Shown here: positions 1 through 12,300 of the stretch, piece by piece
Layout: the number at the start of each line of letters is the position of its first letter
Position numbering within the stretch: position 1 is the stretch's first letter
Assembly (NCBI GenBank): GCA_000181795.3
Contig: CM012954.1
Coordinates: 5,953,234 to 6,017,233 of the forward strand
Direction of reading: 5' to 3'
Source of the DNA: Trichinella spiralis
Taxonomy: Eukaryota > Nematoda > Enoplea > Trichinellida > Trichinellidae
DNA length: 64,000 nucleotides
Program-made: the position numbers and the translations under genes
Notes under the pieces: model-generated
Told to the model about the DNA's origin: nothing
Seen by the model: the letters and a program-made list of their open reading frames with translations, nothing else
Databases searched by the model: none

Positions 1-80
1 ACACTACTTACCTTCACACTTATACTTACCTTCTCCCTATACACTACTTACCTTCACACTTATACTTACCTTCACATTTA
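1..80. repeat. 40-bp tandem duplication
   Basis: Bases 1-33 and 41-73 are identical, giving two tandem units of 40 bp. The following bases, to about 140, are degenerate copies of the same acttacctt-rich pattern. On the minus strand each unit reads as repeated GGTAAGT-like strings, the consensus of a splice donor. The left edge is cut by the window, so more units may lie outside. Confidence 0.8.
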
Positions 81-150
81 TATTTACTTAAACACATATT
101 CTTACCTTACTTATCCTTAACTATTAGACTACTTACCTTGTCTTTTTAGT

Positions 151-223
151 ACTTACAGATTTTTGTACATCTTTTCAATCCATTCAGGGAAACCTGAACC
201 ACCATTAGAGAAAGATATTCAAG
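151..223. repeat. 73-bp repeat, copy 1 (second copy at 841-913)
   Basis: This segment is repeated at 841-913 in the same orientation with one mismatch (position 208 against 898). On the minus strand both copies end in a good splice donor (CT|GTAAGT) and keep the same open frame across the whole unit, so they could be a duplicated exon. I do not recognise the encoded peptide. The surrounding bases differ between the copies. Confidence 0.75.
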
Positions 224-840
224 CATTTCAACAGTTATGCGCTGAAATTTTCAAGTAAACATTCTTAGCATGTGATAAGCAACACCGCAGTGTGGATGCT
301 ATCACTCATCAATAAAAAACAAAATCTCTACTTACAAAATACTGAAACTCACCTACTCACATAATACTCTACAAAAATACTCACCTAACGCACTGATGGC
401 AACACGCACTACCAGACATGTATGATGTATCTGAAAAGCAGTGTAAATCGACTATATTCACGATGTATGCTACTATTACAATCATTATTTAATTACATCG
501 TACTCCTGTGATAAGCGAAGCCACAGATTTCTGGACCAATACTGGCTAACGCCATTAAGCCAACGTAAACCAACGCAGGAGTATGAACGTATATCTGCTC
601 GATGTTGATGATGTAATCCATTCCTATAATGGGCAAAATGTGTACTTATTTTTGTGATGGCACATTTAAAACGCATTGAGGTAAAGGTGACATACCATGT
701 TGGCAAGAGCAACAGGAATGCCAAAACGTTTCAATTATGTTGACGTACACTACTTAATTCGATAACAAGAAACATACAGGATCAGGTATAAGTAGAATTA
801 GAAGACATTAATTATAGTAACAGATTATAGATACTCAATT

Positions 841-913
841 ACTTACAGATTTTTGTACATCTTTTCAATCCATTCAGGGAAACCTGAACCACCATTACAG
901 AAAGATATTCAAG
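841..913. repeat. 73-bp repeat, copy 2
   Basis: Second copy of the segment at 151-223, with one substitution. Read on the minus strand, the frame that is open here continues upstream to about 1036, which is longer than in copy 1. The single difference would change Leu to Val in that frame. It could be exon duplication or a fragment of a dispersed element. Confidence 0.75.
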
Positions 914-3900
914 TTTATAGAATAGTTCCACTGCACTGACACAACCCATTGCTATAACAAAGTGCATAAAATTCATTCTTACTGTGACGATGAAGAAAAC
1001 CAGAAAGCGGAACTGTTGAGACACATGACTGATCACGGTAGAAACATGAACAGAGCAATAGTCAAACTAAAAAGTACATACTAAATAACACAGCAAAATA
1101 AAACATTGCATTACAAAATGAATGAAATTCAAATATCATCGTGATGCACTGTTATTCGGCTTCAATCACTTTTTATAATATGGCTGTTTCTCATAAGTAT
1201 CATTTCAACCGCTATCCTGAGTTCATATAAAACGCACGCAACCTAATATATAGAACAGAAATAAATAAAGTTGCATTATGTCCTTGATGATATACCAATG
1301 AAGACAATTCAAAAAAATAAAGAAAGTTGAAATTATTTAATAAGTAGTGTCATGTAAACAGAATATTTTTTACCCACACTCTTTCCAGATATTGCGTTGT
1401 ATTATCTTGTACATCTAAAAAGCAATATTTCTAACGTAAAATTCAAATATCAAATTTACAAAAATCAAAGGCAACCAATCTACAATATTACTTACATTGC
1501 GTTCACGTACGAATACAACAATAAGAGACGTGCTGCTGATGGCGTTGCAAACTTACAATCTAAATATCTCGCAAATAATCATTTTGCGCCGCTGCTTGTT
1601 GGCCATCATTTTTATTGAAATTTCACGGGAATAAACAAGATTGCAAATCAACAGCAGATGAAAATAATTATGCTGCATACTGCCATCATGTTCTCATGAT
1701 AGGATTTTTTATATTCATTGATATTAAAATACAGTAATGTAAATTCTAAAAGTGAATTATATTAATGCAGTCATCTCTAAATAAAAACAGAAATAAATAC
1801 TTCTTCGTCTTCAGCATCTGATGTACCTGAAAGTTAGCAATAATAACAACAGAAAAGAAACCCGTCAGTTTCCATTCACCATATAAGTAAAGTAACATGC
1901 ATAGCATTCCACCACCAAAATATCAAATCCAACTTACCAGTTATTCATGGATGGTGTTGAAGAGCGGAATTATAGTTGACCACGTGCTAGATTGATAGCA
2001 TTGTAGTGAACTGCAAAACCTAATAAAATCGATGTGCTTGGTCAATAGTATAATAAGTAAATTATGCAAATGACTATTTACTTTGCTTCACGAAGAACAC
2101 CCTAATTTTCCATCAGTAATAGCGCACTAAAATAAACAATATGAGGAACATTATGAAACGACACGATGAAATTTATTACGTTTCTATTTACACACTTCAT
2201 ATTACTACGTAATATGGCATTGCTATGCAAATTTTTTTCCTAAAATTACCTAAAAGGAAATATTATTAACCTGAAGCATCGCAGATTACTAAAAATAAAC
2301 GGAAATGCTATCACTGCGTATTTATGCATGTTGTGTAATTTAGTTGCTTGAAAGTACAAGGTGACTCAATAATTTATATTTTATCAAAATCAAAATTGTA
2401 TGGATAATAAAAAATAGCTCCCGCTGAAAATAATTTCGAAAATAAAATACGTTTTCAGATTTATGGAAAATTAAGCAGTTGTCATGAAATTTTATGATGA
2501 TAACTGCGACAGAAATTTTATAATATGCAATTTGTCTCAGTACAGAATTTAACAAGTGCGCAGCGTAGACATCATGATGGTAAGCGGCTGCCCCAGTGGG
2601 TATGCAACTTGACAGCTTATTTACTATTAAAATTTTGTTTTAACTAAACTTTTGTTTACACCTTATGATGATATATAGTAAGACTGCAAACTTGGTTGAG
2701 CACTGCATGAGCGCGCTTCATACAATTTGAGATAAACCTTCCTGCAGAAATTAAGTAACTCAACGATTTGTAATGAATTCAAAAAACTTATGCGGGTGAC
2801 AATTCTGTATTGCATTTCATGAAAAAAATTAAAGAAAAGAATCACGAGTAGCCTGGATTTGGTTATATTGTCAGTCGATAACAATTATAAGAAATTAGAT
2901 TTATATGAGATAAAAACAACAAAGTGCTGTTCATTTATCTCGAAATAGGGGGTGGGCAGAATTTTCAGTTTAATGCGATCTCTGTTCAGCTTAGTATTAT
3001 TAGGAGCTCAATGATGGGGATCATTGGACAGGAAAGGAGGGCGGGACAGCATAGAAGGAAGGAATGAGGGAGAGGTTGAAGGATGGAGGAGGTGGAAGTT
3101 GTCATATGCGTCCTTCTACTCAACCTCCACGTATAATATTCAGGCGTTGTTTCATTTATCAATACTGCCGACATTGAGGGGCATTGAGTTATTTTCTCAA
3201 TGACAGAAAATAGGGGCATCTGTATAAGTCAGTGCTATTGGCGGTACAATGACATAACAAAAACTTTAAGGAGTGATTTCAAAAATGAAGGGAACGTTAC
3301 TGCCATTCTGGAAGTATCAAAGGTGGTAGTATAAAAGTGTGTTCTCCAGCTAACATCAGCTTTCCTATGTCATGCTGAAACAATCTTGTGCACGATTTGA
3401 GCAGTGACAAGCATTTAGGGGTGCGATTGTTCGACTGAAGTATCCCGGTGACAGGTATTTCTTTTAAACAACTGGGCAAGTATGTTACCTTAGCAATAAA
3501 CATTACAGTGGACAGTAAAGATAATGCGGGAGGGGTTCAACTGCTATGTCAGAGTACTACTTTAGAAACGGATTTGTAAGGACTATCGAAAGTTACAGCA
3601 AAATATACCATTAGTACTATTATGTATTGGCTTGTCCGCAATAAAGTCTCGAATATTACTTGAACATCATTACTGATGAACAACGCGCTAGTTTCCATTG
3701 AAAAAGACTAAAATCAAATAACTACGAAAAGCTTTAAAAGCGCGCATGTTTAGTGCAGTGTGCCAGGAAAAAGAAAGAAAACATTGTATGAAAAATAGAA
3801 AATATATGATATTGTTTAGAAATTGAGTATACAAAGTTTCAAAAAAATAACAAGCAAAAAAGTGGAATACTTGTTAGTAATTCTGCAAACCGACTTCAGC

Positions 3901-6900
3901 AGCTACTTAACGCCCGTAATGAACTGAGAGAACATTCAACGATGCTACTAATTGCCACGTAAATTAAACAAACAAACGCACTCTTACTGATGATAAAGCA
4001 GCGTTATAGCGATCCTTATTTGCATAATGTAGCGTTAGAAATCGGTTTTTAGTGCGTCAGAACTTGTGGCTAAAGATAATGTCTAACCTAAGCCGTAATA
4101 TAAGAAGAAGAAATGCACTGCTAAATTCTATCAATAAGAAAAGGACTATTTGAAAATTCAAAAATGACCTTGACATTTCAAATTCAGTCAAAATATAAAC
4201 TATCTGACAAAAAGCGCCATAACAAAACAAGATTCACTTAGACAAAAGACACCTACGTATTTCTGATAATTTTCGTAAGCTATTAAAGCAAGTGGTTCAA
4301 ATGAAGCTAATTCTAAGTGAAAAATTTGCCGGCAAAAGCCATTGTGAATTATTCATAGAGAATATATTGAAAAAGTATGCTGAATATAGATTCTGAATTG
4401 CATTGTTAAATGATTAAGACTTAAAAATGATAAAACTGCCACTTACTGCTAAATTCGTCATCTTCCCATCGCTAATGTTCATTGTCTTTGGATATTGGTC
4501 GAAAAATTATTTTTCAGAAATTATTCCAAAAAATAATAATTAAAAAGCATATTTAGTGTTTGGTATTTGATATTGGTTTTCAGCGAATTTTCCAATCGAA
4601 ACGCACCGCTCTCATACACGGACGGCCTCAAACTAAAATTATTTCCAATATGTCAATAAAGCGAGCGACATCGCATGCAAATTTTTATTTCATTCGTTTG
4701 TGCTGATAAATATGGCTACTGTAATTTTTCATTGCGCTTTATTTACTTAACTAATGCACTCTGTTTGAAGAGAAAATTCAATTGTAGCTTTGCCAAACAT
4801 ATAAAAACTTCTCTTATTAAGGAAACTATCATATCATCTTTATTACTAAGTATAATTTAAATACTAAAAGCAATTTAAAAAAATGATACGTATGCTCATT
4901 TTATATTGAATAATAAAATGTAATAAAACAGATAAAATAAGGATTTGAAGAAACAATTTAAATAAAGTGACAAATTAAACGAATGATGGTCATTTGAAAA
5001 TTCAGATTTGACCTTGGCATTTGAAATTCAGTCAAAATATAAACTATCTGACAGAAAATGCCATAACAAAAAAATTGGCTTAACCAAAATACGCCTCCGC
5101 ATGTCTTAAGTAGGGATTTGAAAATTCAAAAATGACCTACATAAATGGAACTCAGACGATAAACTATAAACATACAAAAGCTAACTGTTGTTAGGTTAAC
5201 TTATAAAAAAAACACTTTTTTCATAATGATTAATCGTCATTTCAAATATATGTATATATATATATATTGGTATGAAAATGTGTAAATCGAAAAATTTGAA
5301 CAGTGTTGTCATTCCACGTCCTGCATGCTTTTTCACAGCAACTTTGAAAACGATTCCAAATACACCAACCAAACATGATCTTGAGAATGAAAAGCAGAGC
5401 TAAAATTTTAGCATAGACTTTTGTTGAACAATCTCAGCAACAGTTTCAAAAGTTTGCAATACATTTTTAAATGTTTTCTGTGGAAATAAAAAGAATTTGA
5501 AAAAAGTGTATCGAATAAAAATAGTAAATACAGATAGATTTGAACAGCTCAGAAGCTGAACGTTCAACTACAAACTGTTCTATTCGCTGTTGTAGTCGAT
5601 CATCGCAGAAGGTTCAACGACCCAGTGCATATGTGTAGGTAACGTAAAAATCGGATATTTTACTTTAAACAAGAATAAAATCTCATGTATATTTTTAAAA
5701 AAAAATTTAAAGTTTATATTAAAAATGTATGAATGAATGCGCGCATAGCTTTTCAAGTTTCATTTGATAGTTGTATAATTTTAAAATTGTTGTAATAAAT
5801 CGGATAGAAAAAGATAATAAAATAACGGCACTTCTGAATAAAAGGAATCATCTTGACCGTCCCACGTAAGCAAACAGTGGAAATTTCAATTCAGAAATGC
5901 TGTATTTCTTCCATTTCAAAAATGTTCATTTTCCCAAACTTGTTCTCGTTGCATCTATTCAAAAATTTCATCTCGCATGCACCACATTACCGTAGCTTTC
6001 CATTAGATTTTTCTTTTTTCAAATATTATTATTTTTTTTAAAAGAAAGATTATTATTCCAACTTTCTACAAATCAAATGCTTAATTAAATTGGTAAAAAA
6101 ATTTGAAATCAGAAATTGAAAAAATGTTGTTCAAAAATTGGAATGCTTAAACCAGAATACTTTCATTGTCAAAAAAGAACAACAAAGAACAAGACAAAGT
6201 GTAAAACCTCAGAATATGTAGGAAGTTTTACATAGGAGAATGTAAAGTCAGTCGAGTTGTTCTTCAAAGATTTTCACATTTTCCTCCCCCCATTTTCTTT
6301 TCTATTTTTCCCCCCATTTTAAAATATTCCATGCTTATGAGTAAATTCGAAATACCAGCCCACCTACGGAATTGCTTTTTAAAATTTGTAATGCAATGTT
6401 TGCGGTTTTTGAGAGGCCAAATTCAACCAACTTCCCACGAAATTGTCAACCTCTCCAAGTACATCCAGTTAATATTTGGGGAAAAAAATGCGAACAAAAA
6501 TCACAAAGCATTTCAGTAGTCGAAGTCAAGCTGCTTTGCGAACGAACAGCTTCAGTGGAAACTGTGCTGCTTTTTCTTTTTGGTGGTGGAAACGAATAAT
6601 ATCAATCATCTAACGATAAACGATGGTAATTTCTTTCATAATTTTTAATGAATTTTATAATTTGCCCATTGAATTACACCATCAAAACCAATACAACTGA
6701 TCGAATCATCCCAATAAATAATAATTGAATTAATTGCCCCAAAAACTTATATGCTTTTCCAATCGTCAAAAGTATTACTTCATTCGTATAGATGTTAAAT
6801 AATCGTATATTTCGAAAAATGCTAATTTTCAATAAAATTCTGCCAGCAAATTAATCACGCGCAATTAATGCATTACTAACCGGAACTGCCTGCATGCCCA

Positions 6901-7512
6901 CTTTCAGTTTCTCTGCTTTTGTAAATAAATAAGGTTAACAGAAAGGATGGTAGAGAAATAGTGAAAAGTCAAGAGAAGAATAATACATTTGAAATTAAAC
7001 GCGGACAAAAGCGCAACATTAAAGAAAAAGCTGTCCTTATTTACCCTCTAATTAGTAAATTAGGCGTTGCATAGTTGAATAATCTGAAGATTCATGCAGA
7101 TAGCATGAACATACTGTTCGTCGGTTTTCAAAACCGGAACAAACGCGTGCGTCGTCCCATTTTAGTATCGGACAAAAATTTTAAATAATAATACCAAAAA
7201 CCACCCAATAAAAGTGACTCAGATTAAAGCAAAATCGTCATAATTACCAGTATTTTCACTACACCGCAATAAGTATATATATATACGTATAGATATTTAT
7301 TTATAGTAAGTAAATGTAACTGCTTGTAAGAATAATGAAGCTTGATACGTTTCGCTTATTGATGAAAAATGAATTCAAATCATACCAAATAATACATTTT
7401 CACTTATATTGATTGTTACGCATAATTTAAAATGACACTAATTATTTGATAAGCACCGTGATTATTTTCTGAAGCAAAACTGTCTGAACTAACGTTGTCC
7501 TTTTAGATCATT
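914..7512. other. Gene-poor AT-rich region
   Basis: No reading frame here shows recognisable protein similarity, and the open frames are short with AT-biased composition. The stretch contains a three-copy dispersed repeat (4152, 4996, 5120) and short TA runs near 5258 and 7276. The bases between 224 and 840 also hold no supported gene, although one minus-strand frame at 485-606 reads as a short hydrophobic peptide. Confidence 0.6.
4152..5175. repeat. Dispersed direct repeat, three copies
   Basis: Copies begin with gaaaattca at 4152, 4996 and 5120. The first two match over about 95 bp, sharing the string gtcaaaatataaactatctg, with scattered substitutions. The third is a shorter copy of about 55 bp. 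All are in the same orientation. No coding frame runs through them. They look like remnants of an old interspersed element. Confidence 0.65.
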
Positions 7513-9354
7513 ATGCCTCGAACCTTTTGTATTGCAGTTGTACTTTTGCTGATCATTCTTCCGACAGAAAGTTGCGCCACAGCTGCAGCATCAATATCCC
7601 AATTACAAAAAAGGAACACCCTGATCATACATAAATGTAAGAAAACAATACCGCATCTAATTGTTTGAACTCTACACGCCATGAACAGTTAGTTACTTCT
7701 CCGAAGTTCTATTACTACTGTAACACATTTCAATTCACAATCCTCTTTTCATATTAATTTAATGAAATATTGACAGAAATTTCACGAAAGAATTTAAATC
7801 AATTATCCACATTATTAATATTCAGATATTTAAAAATGCGACAAATGAAACTACAGTCACGTTAATATTTCAAAGTACAACGTGTCATTGTCAACCATGA
7901 ATCATACTTCTATGATTCATGTTCAAAAAAATTCCATCGATAATCATTCTGCTGCATTTTTAGACAACAAAGATTTTCGAAGAAAATTGTACGAAGAAAT
8001 AACACCAGGCTTAATGCGATTTGGTTAGCTATATTGACAATTGATTGAAAATAATTGTTCACTGCTGAATAGTAAAATATTGAAAATTATTAAAATTTTC
8101 AAATCTGATGCCATCACAGCGCATTCAATTTTTGAGCGATCTCAGAACAATTTTGTTTTCTAGCTTAAACATATATACTAAAATAAGCTTCAGCTGATTT
8201 ATACTATCAAAACTCAAAATAAACGGATCGATCTGAAAGAATACAGCCTCAAACCTAATGAACATTGGCTACAATTTTTCCATCATTGGAAACGGTTACT
8301 TTGATCACTTCCCAAATTGATTATTAAATAAATATGAAAATCACATTTACCTGCACAAAGTAGTCTGTCTTCATAGGCCATCAGCTGGCAGCAGCATCTC
8401 CCAAGAAAAGACAGATGTTCCGCAGCAAACAAATCGGTATGAAGCATTGCCATGCAATAATTTTCACTTTTTCATTTCGTTTGGCGCCTTGATTGTGCTT
8501 TACTTTCCATGTTCTTCTTTATCGATGAAAACGTTCTAAATCTGCATACAAAGTGCATCATTATTAATACATACATCACAAAAAACGGTGATAACGTTTG
8601 TTCAAAATGCACTTATTAGCGTGAAAATAATGTGAACCTGTGACCACATGACAAAAAAATCACCCCTAAATCATTGCTATATTGAACAAATATGGACGTT
8701 AACTTAAAATTAAAAAAAAACTTTTTTAGCTTGAAACTTTTCGCAAATGATGAATTCATTCATTACCACTTGATTGTTTTCAGTTTGATCGGTGTTAAAA
8801 TGAAAACGATTTGCAAATTGTATTTGCAATAATCGTATGTTCGTAAAATGGAATACGTTTCTTCATTTCATTTTCCTATAAAAACGTAGAGAAAAAAAAT
8901 TATAATTTCCAAAAAAAATGGAAATGAATGAAATTATCTATTTCAACCAAGTTAGTGAAGTACAATTGATACGTGTTCGCTGGTACACAACAAATACACA
9001 CTACAATAATGCTACAAATAAATTTGCTTTATTTTTTGCGCAACTCTGCTTTTTTCACCTTGCAATGAAATGCACTGAAAAAGCAAATAAAAATTTATAC
9101 GAAAAAAAGAAATTCGAATTGCGAACAACAATGAAAACTGATATTTTGTTCGTAAAACACAAGTGTATATATTATATATATATACATGATATGTGTTTGT
9201 TTCAGAAATGCACGACAACAGTGTATGCAGACGCACAGAGACGACGATCATGTCATCATCTGAATCGGATGCATTAATAGAAAGATTGTTCATTTCAGCT
9301 AGTTACGGGCCAAATATTGCGACCTTGGGTGCCTGTATTGGTGGAACTTCGTGA
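7513..9354 (+). CDS. Candidate secreted peptide precursor (tentative four-exon model)
   Basis: Tentative exons are 7513-7636, 7964-8023, 8377-8436 and 9206-9354, all joined in phase 1, giving about 130 residues. The start lies 6 bp after a ttttag acceptor, which could be a trans-splice or 5' UTR acceptor. Exon 1 begins with a clear signal peptide (MPRTFCIAVVLLLIILPTES) and then a Gln-Lys-Arg site. Exon 2 encodes an Arg-Arg-Lys followed by LYEEITPGLMRFG, which ends like an RFamide peptide. Exon 3 contains a Lys-Lys-Arg site. The hydrophobic leader and basic cleavage sites suggest a neuropeptide or hormone precursor, but the Gly after RF is followed by His, not a basic pair. The last exon is the least certain: splicing to the acceptor near 8781 would stop translation at once. 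I do not recognise the family. It would overlap the Shaw 3' exon by about 60 bp on the opposite strand. Confidence 0.35.
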
Positions 9355-12300
9355 ACCATTCCGAGCAAGCAATTTCAACGGTAACTGTTCACGAACAGGG
9401 CTTTTGTCACGGCGGTCTTCGCATACAACCTGCACCGACGTGTGCACGTTGTCAGTGCTAGCAATAAATTTAACTAAAATAAAATGAATGAAAAATTCAA
9501 AAAAAGCAAGTCCATAGATCATTTTAATATACATTATATATTACTATACATGTTAATACCTTGAGTAGATTTCAGGCATTCAGCAGTTGTACCATCAGCA
9601 GCAGCGACACTATTACTATTATTATTATTATTATTATTATTGGTGCTAGTAGATGTAATAGTAGCAGTTGGGGTAGCGATCGACTGCCGTGGACGACCGA
9701 AACGATCCGTTTGCTGCAATATCGGCACTGACTCTTCTCCTTGCACTAATCAAAATACAAAAGATGAGAACAGATCAAATTACTACAACTGATTATTAAT
9801 TAATTTTATTGGCGTTCGAGTTGGTGAGACTTACTTGAAAATTTTCCATGCAATGCTATACTTGTACGACTCTGCTGTCGACGACTGGCGTTCATGATAA
9901 TTCCATCACCGGCTGTCATTCTGCGAGTCTGCATGCGAACCTGTTCGAGAGGTAGCACACGTCGGCGTTTTTTTGGCAGTTTTGCACGGGCTTGGGTATG
10001 CGAATAGAACATGGCGAAGTTGCTGACAATGACCGGAACTGGAAGAGCAATTGTCAGCACACCTGTTAACGCGCACAGACTGCCAACAATCATGCCGAGG
10101 TAAGTTTTCGGAGTCATATCACCATAACTAAACAGAACACCAGAAACAAATGTGATAAATTTTTTCTAAATCATTCTTCATCATTATTATCACAATCAAA
10201 ATGTTCAAATATAATTTGAATAATATATAGAATTAATCCCAAAGAATCACCGATTAAACAACTTTTATCATCAATCAACGTTTGTCTGCTGCATTAAGTT
10301 CTACTTACCCAACGGTAGTCATCGTGACTATTGCCCACCAAAGGCCCAACGGTATGCTGATGAAATCATTTTCCGGATTCGGTTCAATCCTCTCGGCATA
10401 ATAAATTAAAGCGGCAAATACAACAATGCCCAGCACCAAGAAAAAGACCAACAAAATCAGTTCTTTGGCGCTAGCGCGGAATGTATGGATGAGAATTTTC
10501 AGTCCGCTGCTGTGCTGCGTCAATTTGAACAACCTCATGATACGAATAATGCTGAAAAATTCGACCATATCTTTGTTGGCTTCCATTGCAACTTCTTTAA
10601 GCAAAAAATCCATGAAGAAACTAAGTGTGGCCTGAAAATGAAATGGAATAAAATTAAATTAATTTTCAAAACACTGATTATCCAACAATTTGCGCGCCAA
10701 TTGTTTTCAATTCTAATTTAAATAATTGTTTAAAATTATTCGAGTTAAATTTTCAATACAATTGAAATTATAGCAGGTAATTAATAAATAAATAAAAGTA
10801 TGTGGATTGTAAAAATCTATATACGCACAAAAAAACGTATTGTAACAAAATTAACAGTACATGATTCAATCTACAATAAGAATCAACGATAAGTTGATAA
10901 TCATAGTTATCTCGAATCGATATTGTGAACAAAAAATTATTTATCCTATTATACACTGTACTGTACTGTACTGTTTGAAATTTTATCCGAAACAGGTAAA
11001 AAATGTCTAACTTAATGAAATGCCAAAGTCACCTAGAGAACAGAATAAAGAATAAGGTGATTATAAGCGTATTCATCGTCTGCTCTGAGGAAGAAGCAGG
11101 GAGAGGGGGAAGCTACCATATGCTTGTACATTATTGTGTTCATCGAAAGCAATTTCTTAACAACTACCAACATTAGAAAATGTCTAAATTCAACAATGGG
11201 ATTCGTTATCCTAAAAGCGCATATCCGAGTGAAAATGATAAAAATAAAAAAAAATCTTTCGAACATATTCAGTTAGAAAAGTTGAAATAAATTGTTGCCG
11301 AAACCACTAGAAAATTGATTCTACTACTGCTGCTGCTGCTGCTGATCGACAAATCGAAAACAACAATCATGCGTTTGAACTGCATGAATGGAATGGAATA
11401 TCAACATGCTAATTTGCCAGTCATGCGCGCAAACGGAGGTCAGCGATGCAATTAACCAACGTCCGCTAATGGGCTCCGCCACGTCAGCTCAGCAACAGAA
11501 CCCCCAACGTAAATATATAATTGACCATGTCACCGCCGTATGGTTACTTTGCGACCAGAATTAAGTGCTCGTGTGAATTTTGACCAAGTGAAGAGCAAAT
11601 GAAATTGTTTCCAACAAGCTGAAAGCGATCGCAACATTTTCCACCCAAAAGTACCACCCACACTACTACTAACACATCCATCCATCCATCCATTCGTCAA
11701 CATACACTACTACAAATTCGATAAAACAATAAATTACATATACAGATAATATTAAAGTTGAAATTAAAGCTGAAGAAGAAAGCACTGTTATTCATATTTT
11801 GGTAGGGAGATTTTCTTCAACAGATAAAATAAATAACACGCGTTAAATAATTATTATCAACGATCGAATTCGTAAATCGCCTGCAGCATGCATGTTATAT
11901 CATCACTTACCACTAGATCGATGACATTAACCGGCGACTTGAGAAACAGCACCTTCGAAGGACAGAAGACAAAACGTATTATAATTTCCAACGTGAACCA
12001 CGTGTTGCAAACGGCTTCTATTATGAAAAAAGCGCCATGAGGCTGTGTACGTTCCTTGTCAACGATGAGACTTGAGGACGAGGTCGAATGGTATGCCATC
12101 TTCGCATCGGTGCCATTGAACGAATAGCTCTGCATAACAGGAATTCGGAAATCAGGGTGCGTTTTAAGGCAGAACGTCAATATAGACACGCAAATGGTGA
12201 AAACAGACGTGATAGCGATTACCTGAAAGTTTGAAACGTATTCTTTTTTCGCAATTACAAAAAGTCATAAATAAATAAATAAATAATTAATTAATTAATT

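Noticed and set aside
485-606. A minus-strand frame that reads VGLMALASIGPEI, like the alpha-repeat of Na+/Ca2+ exchangers
   Set aside because: Only about a dozen residues resemble it, the sequence after PEI diverges and soon stops, and no neighbouring exon of such a transporter is present.
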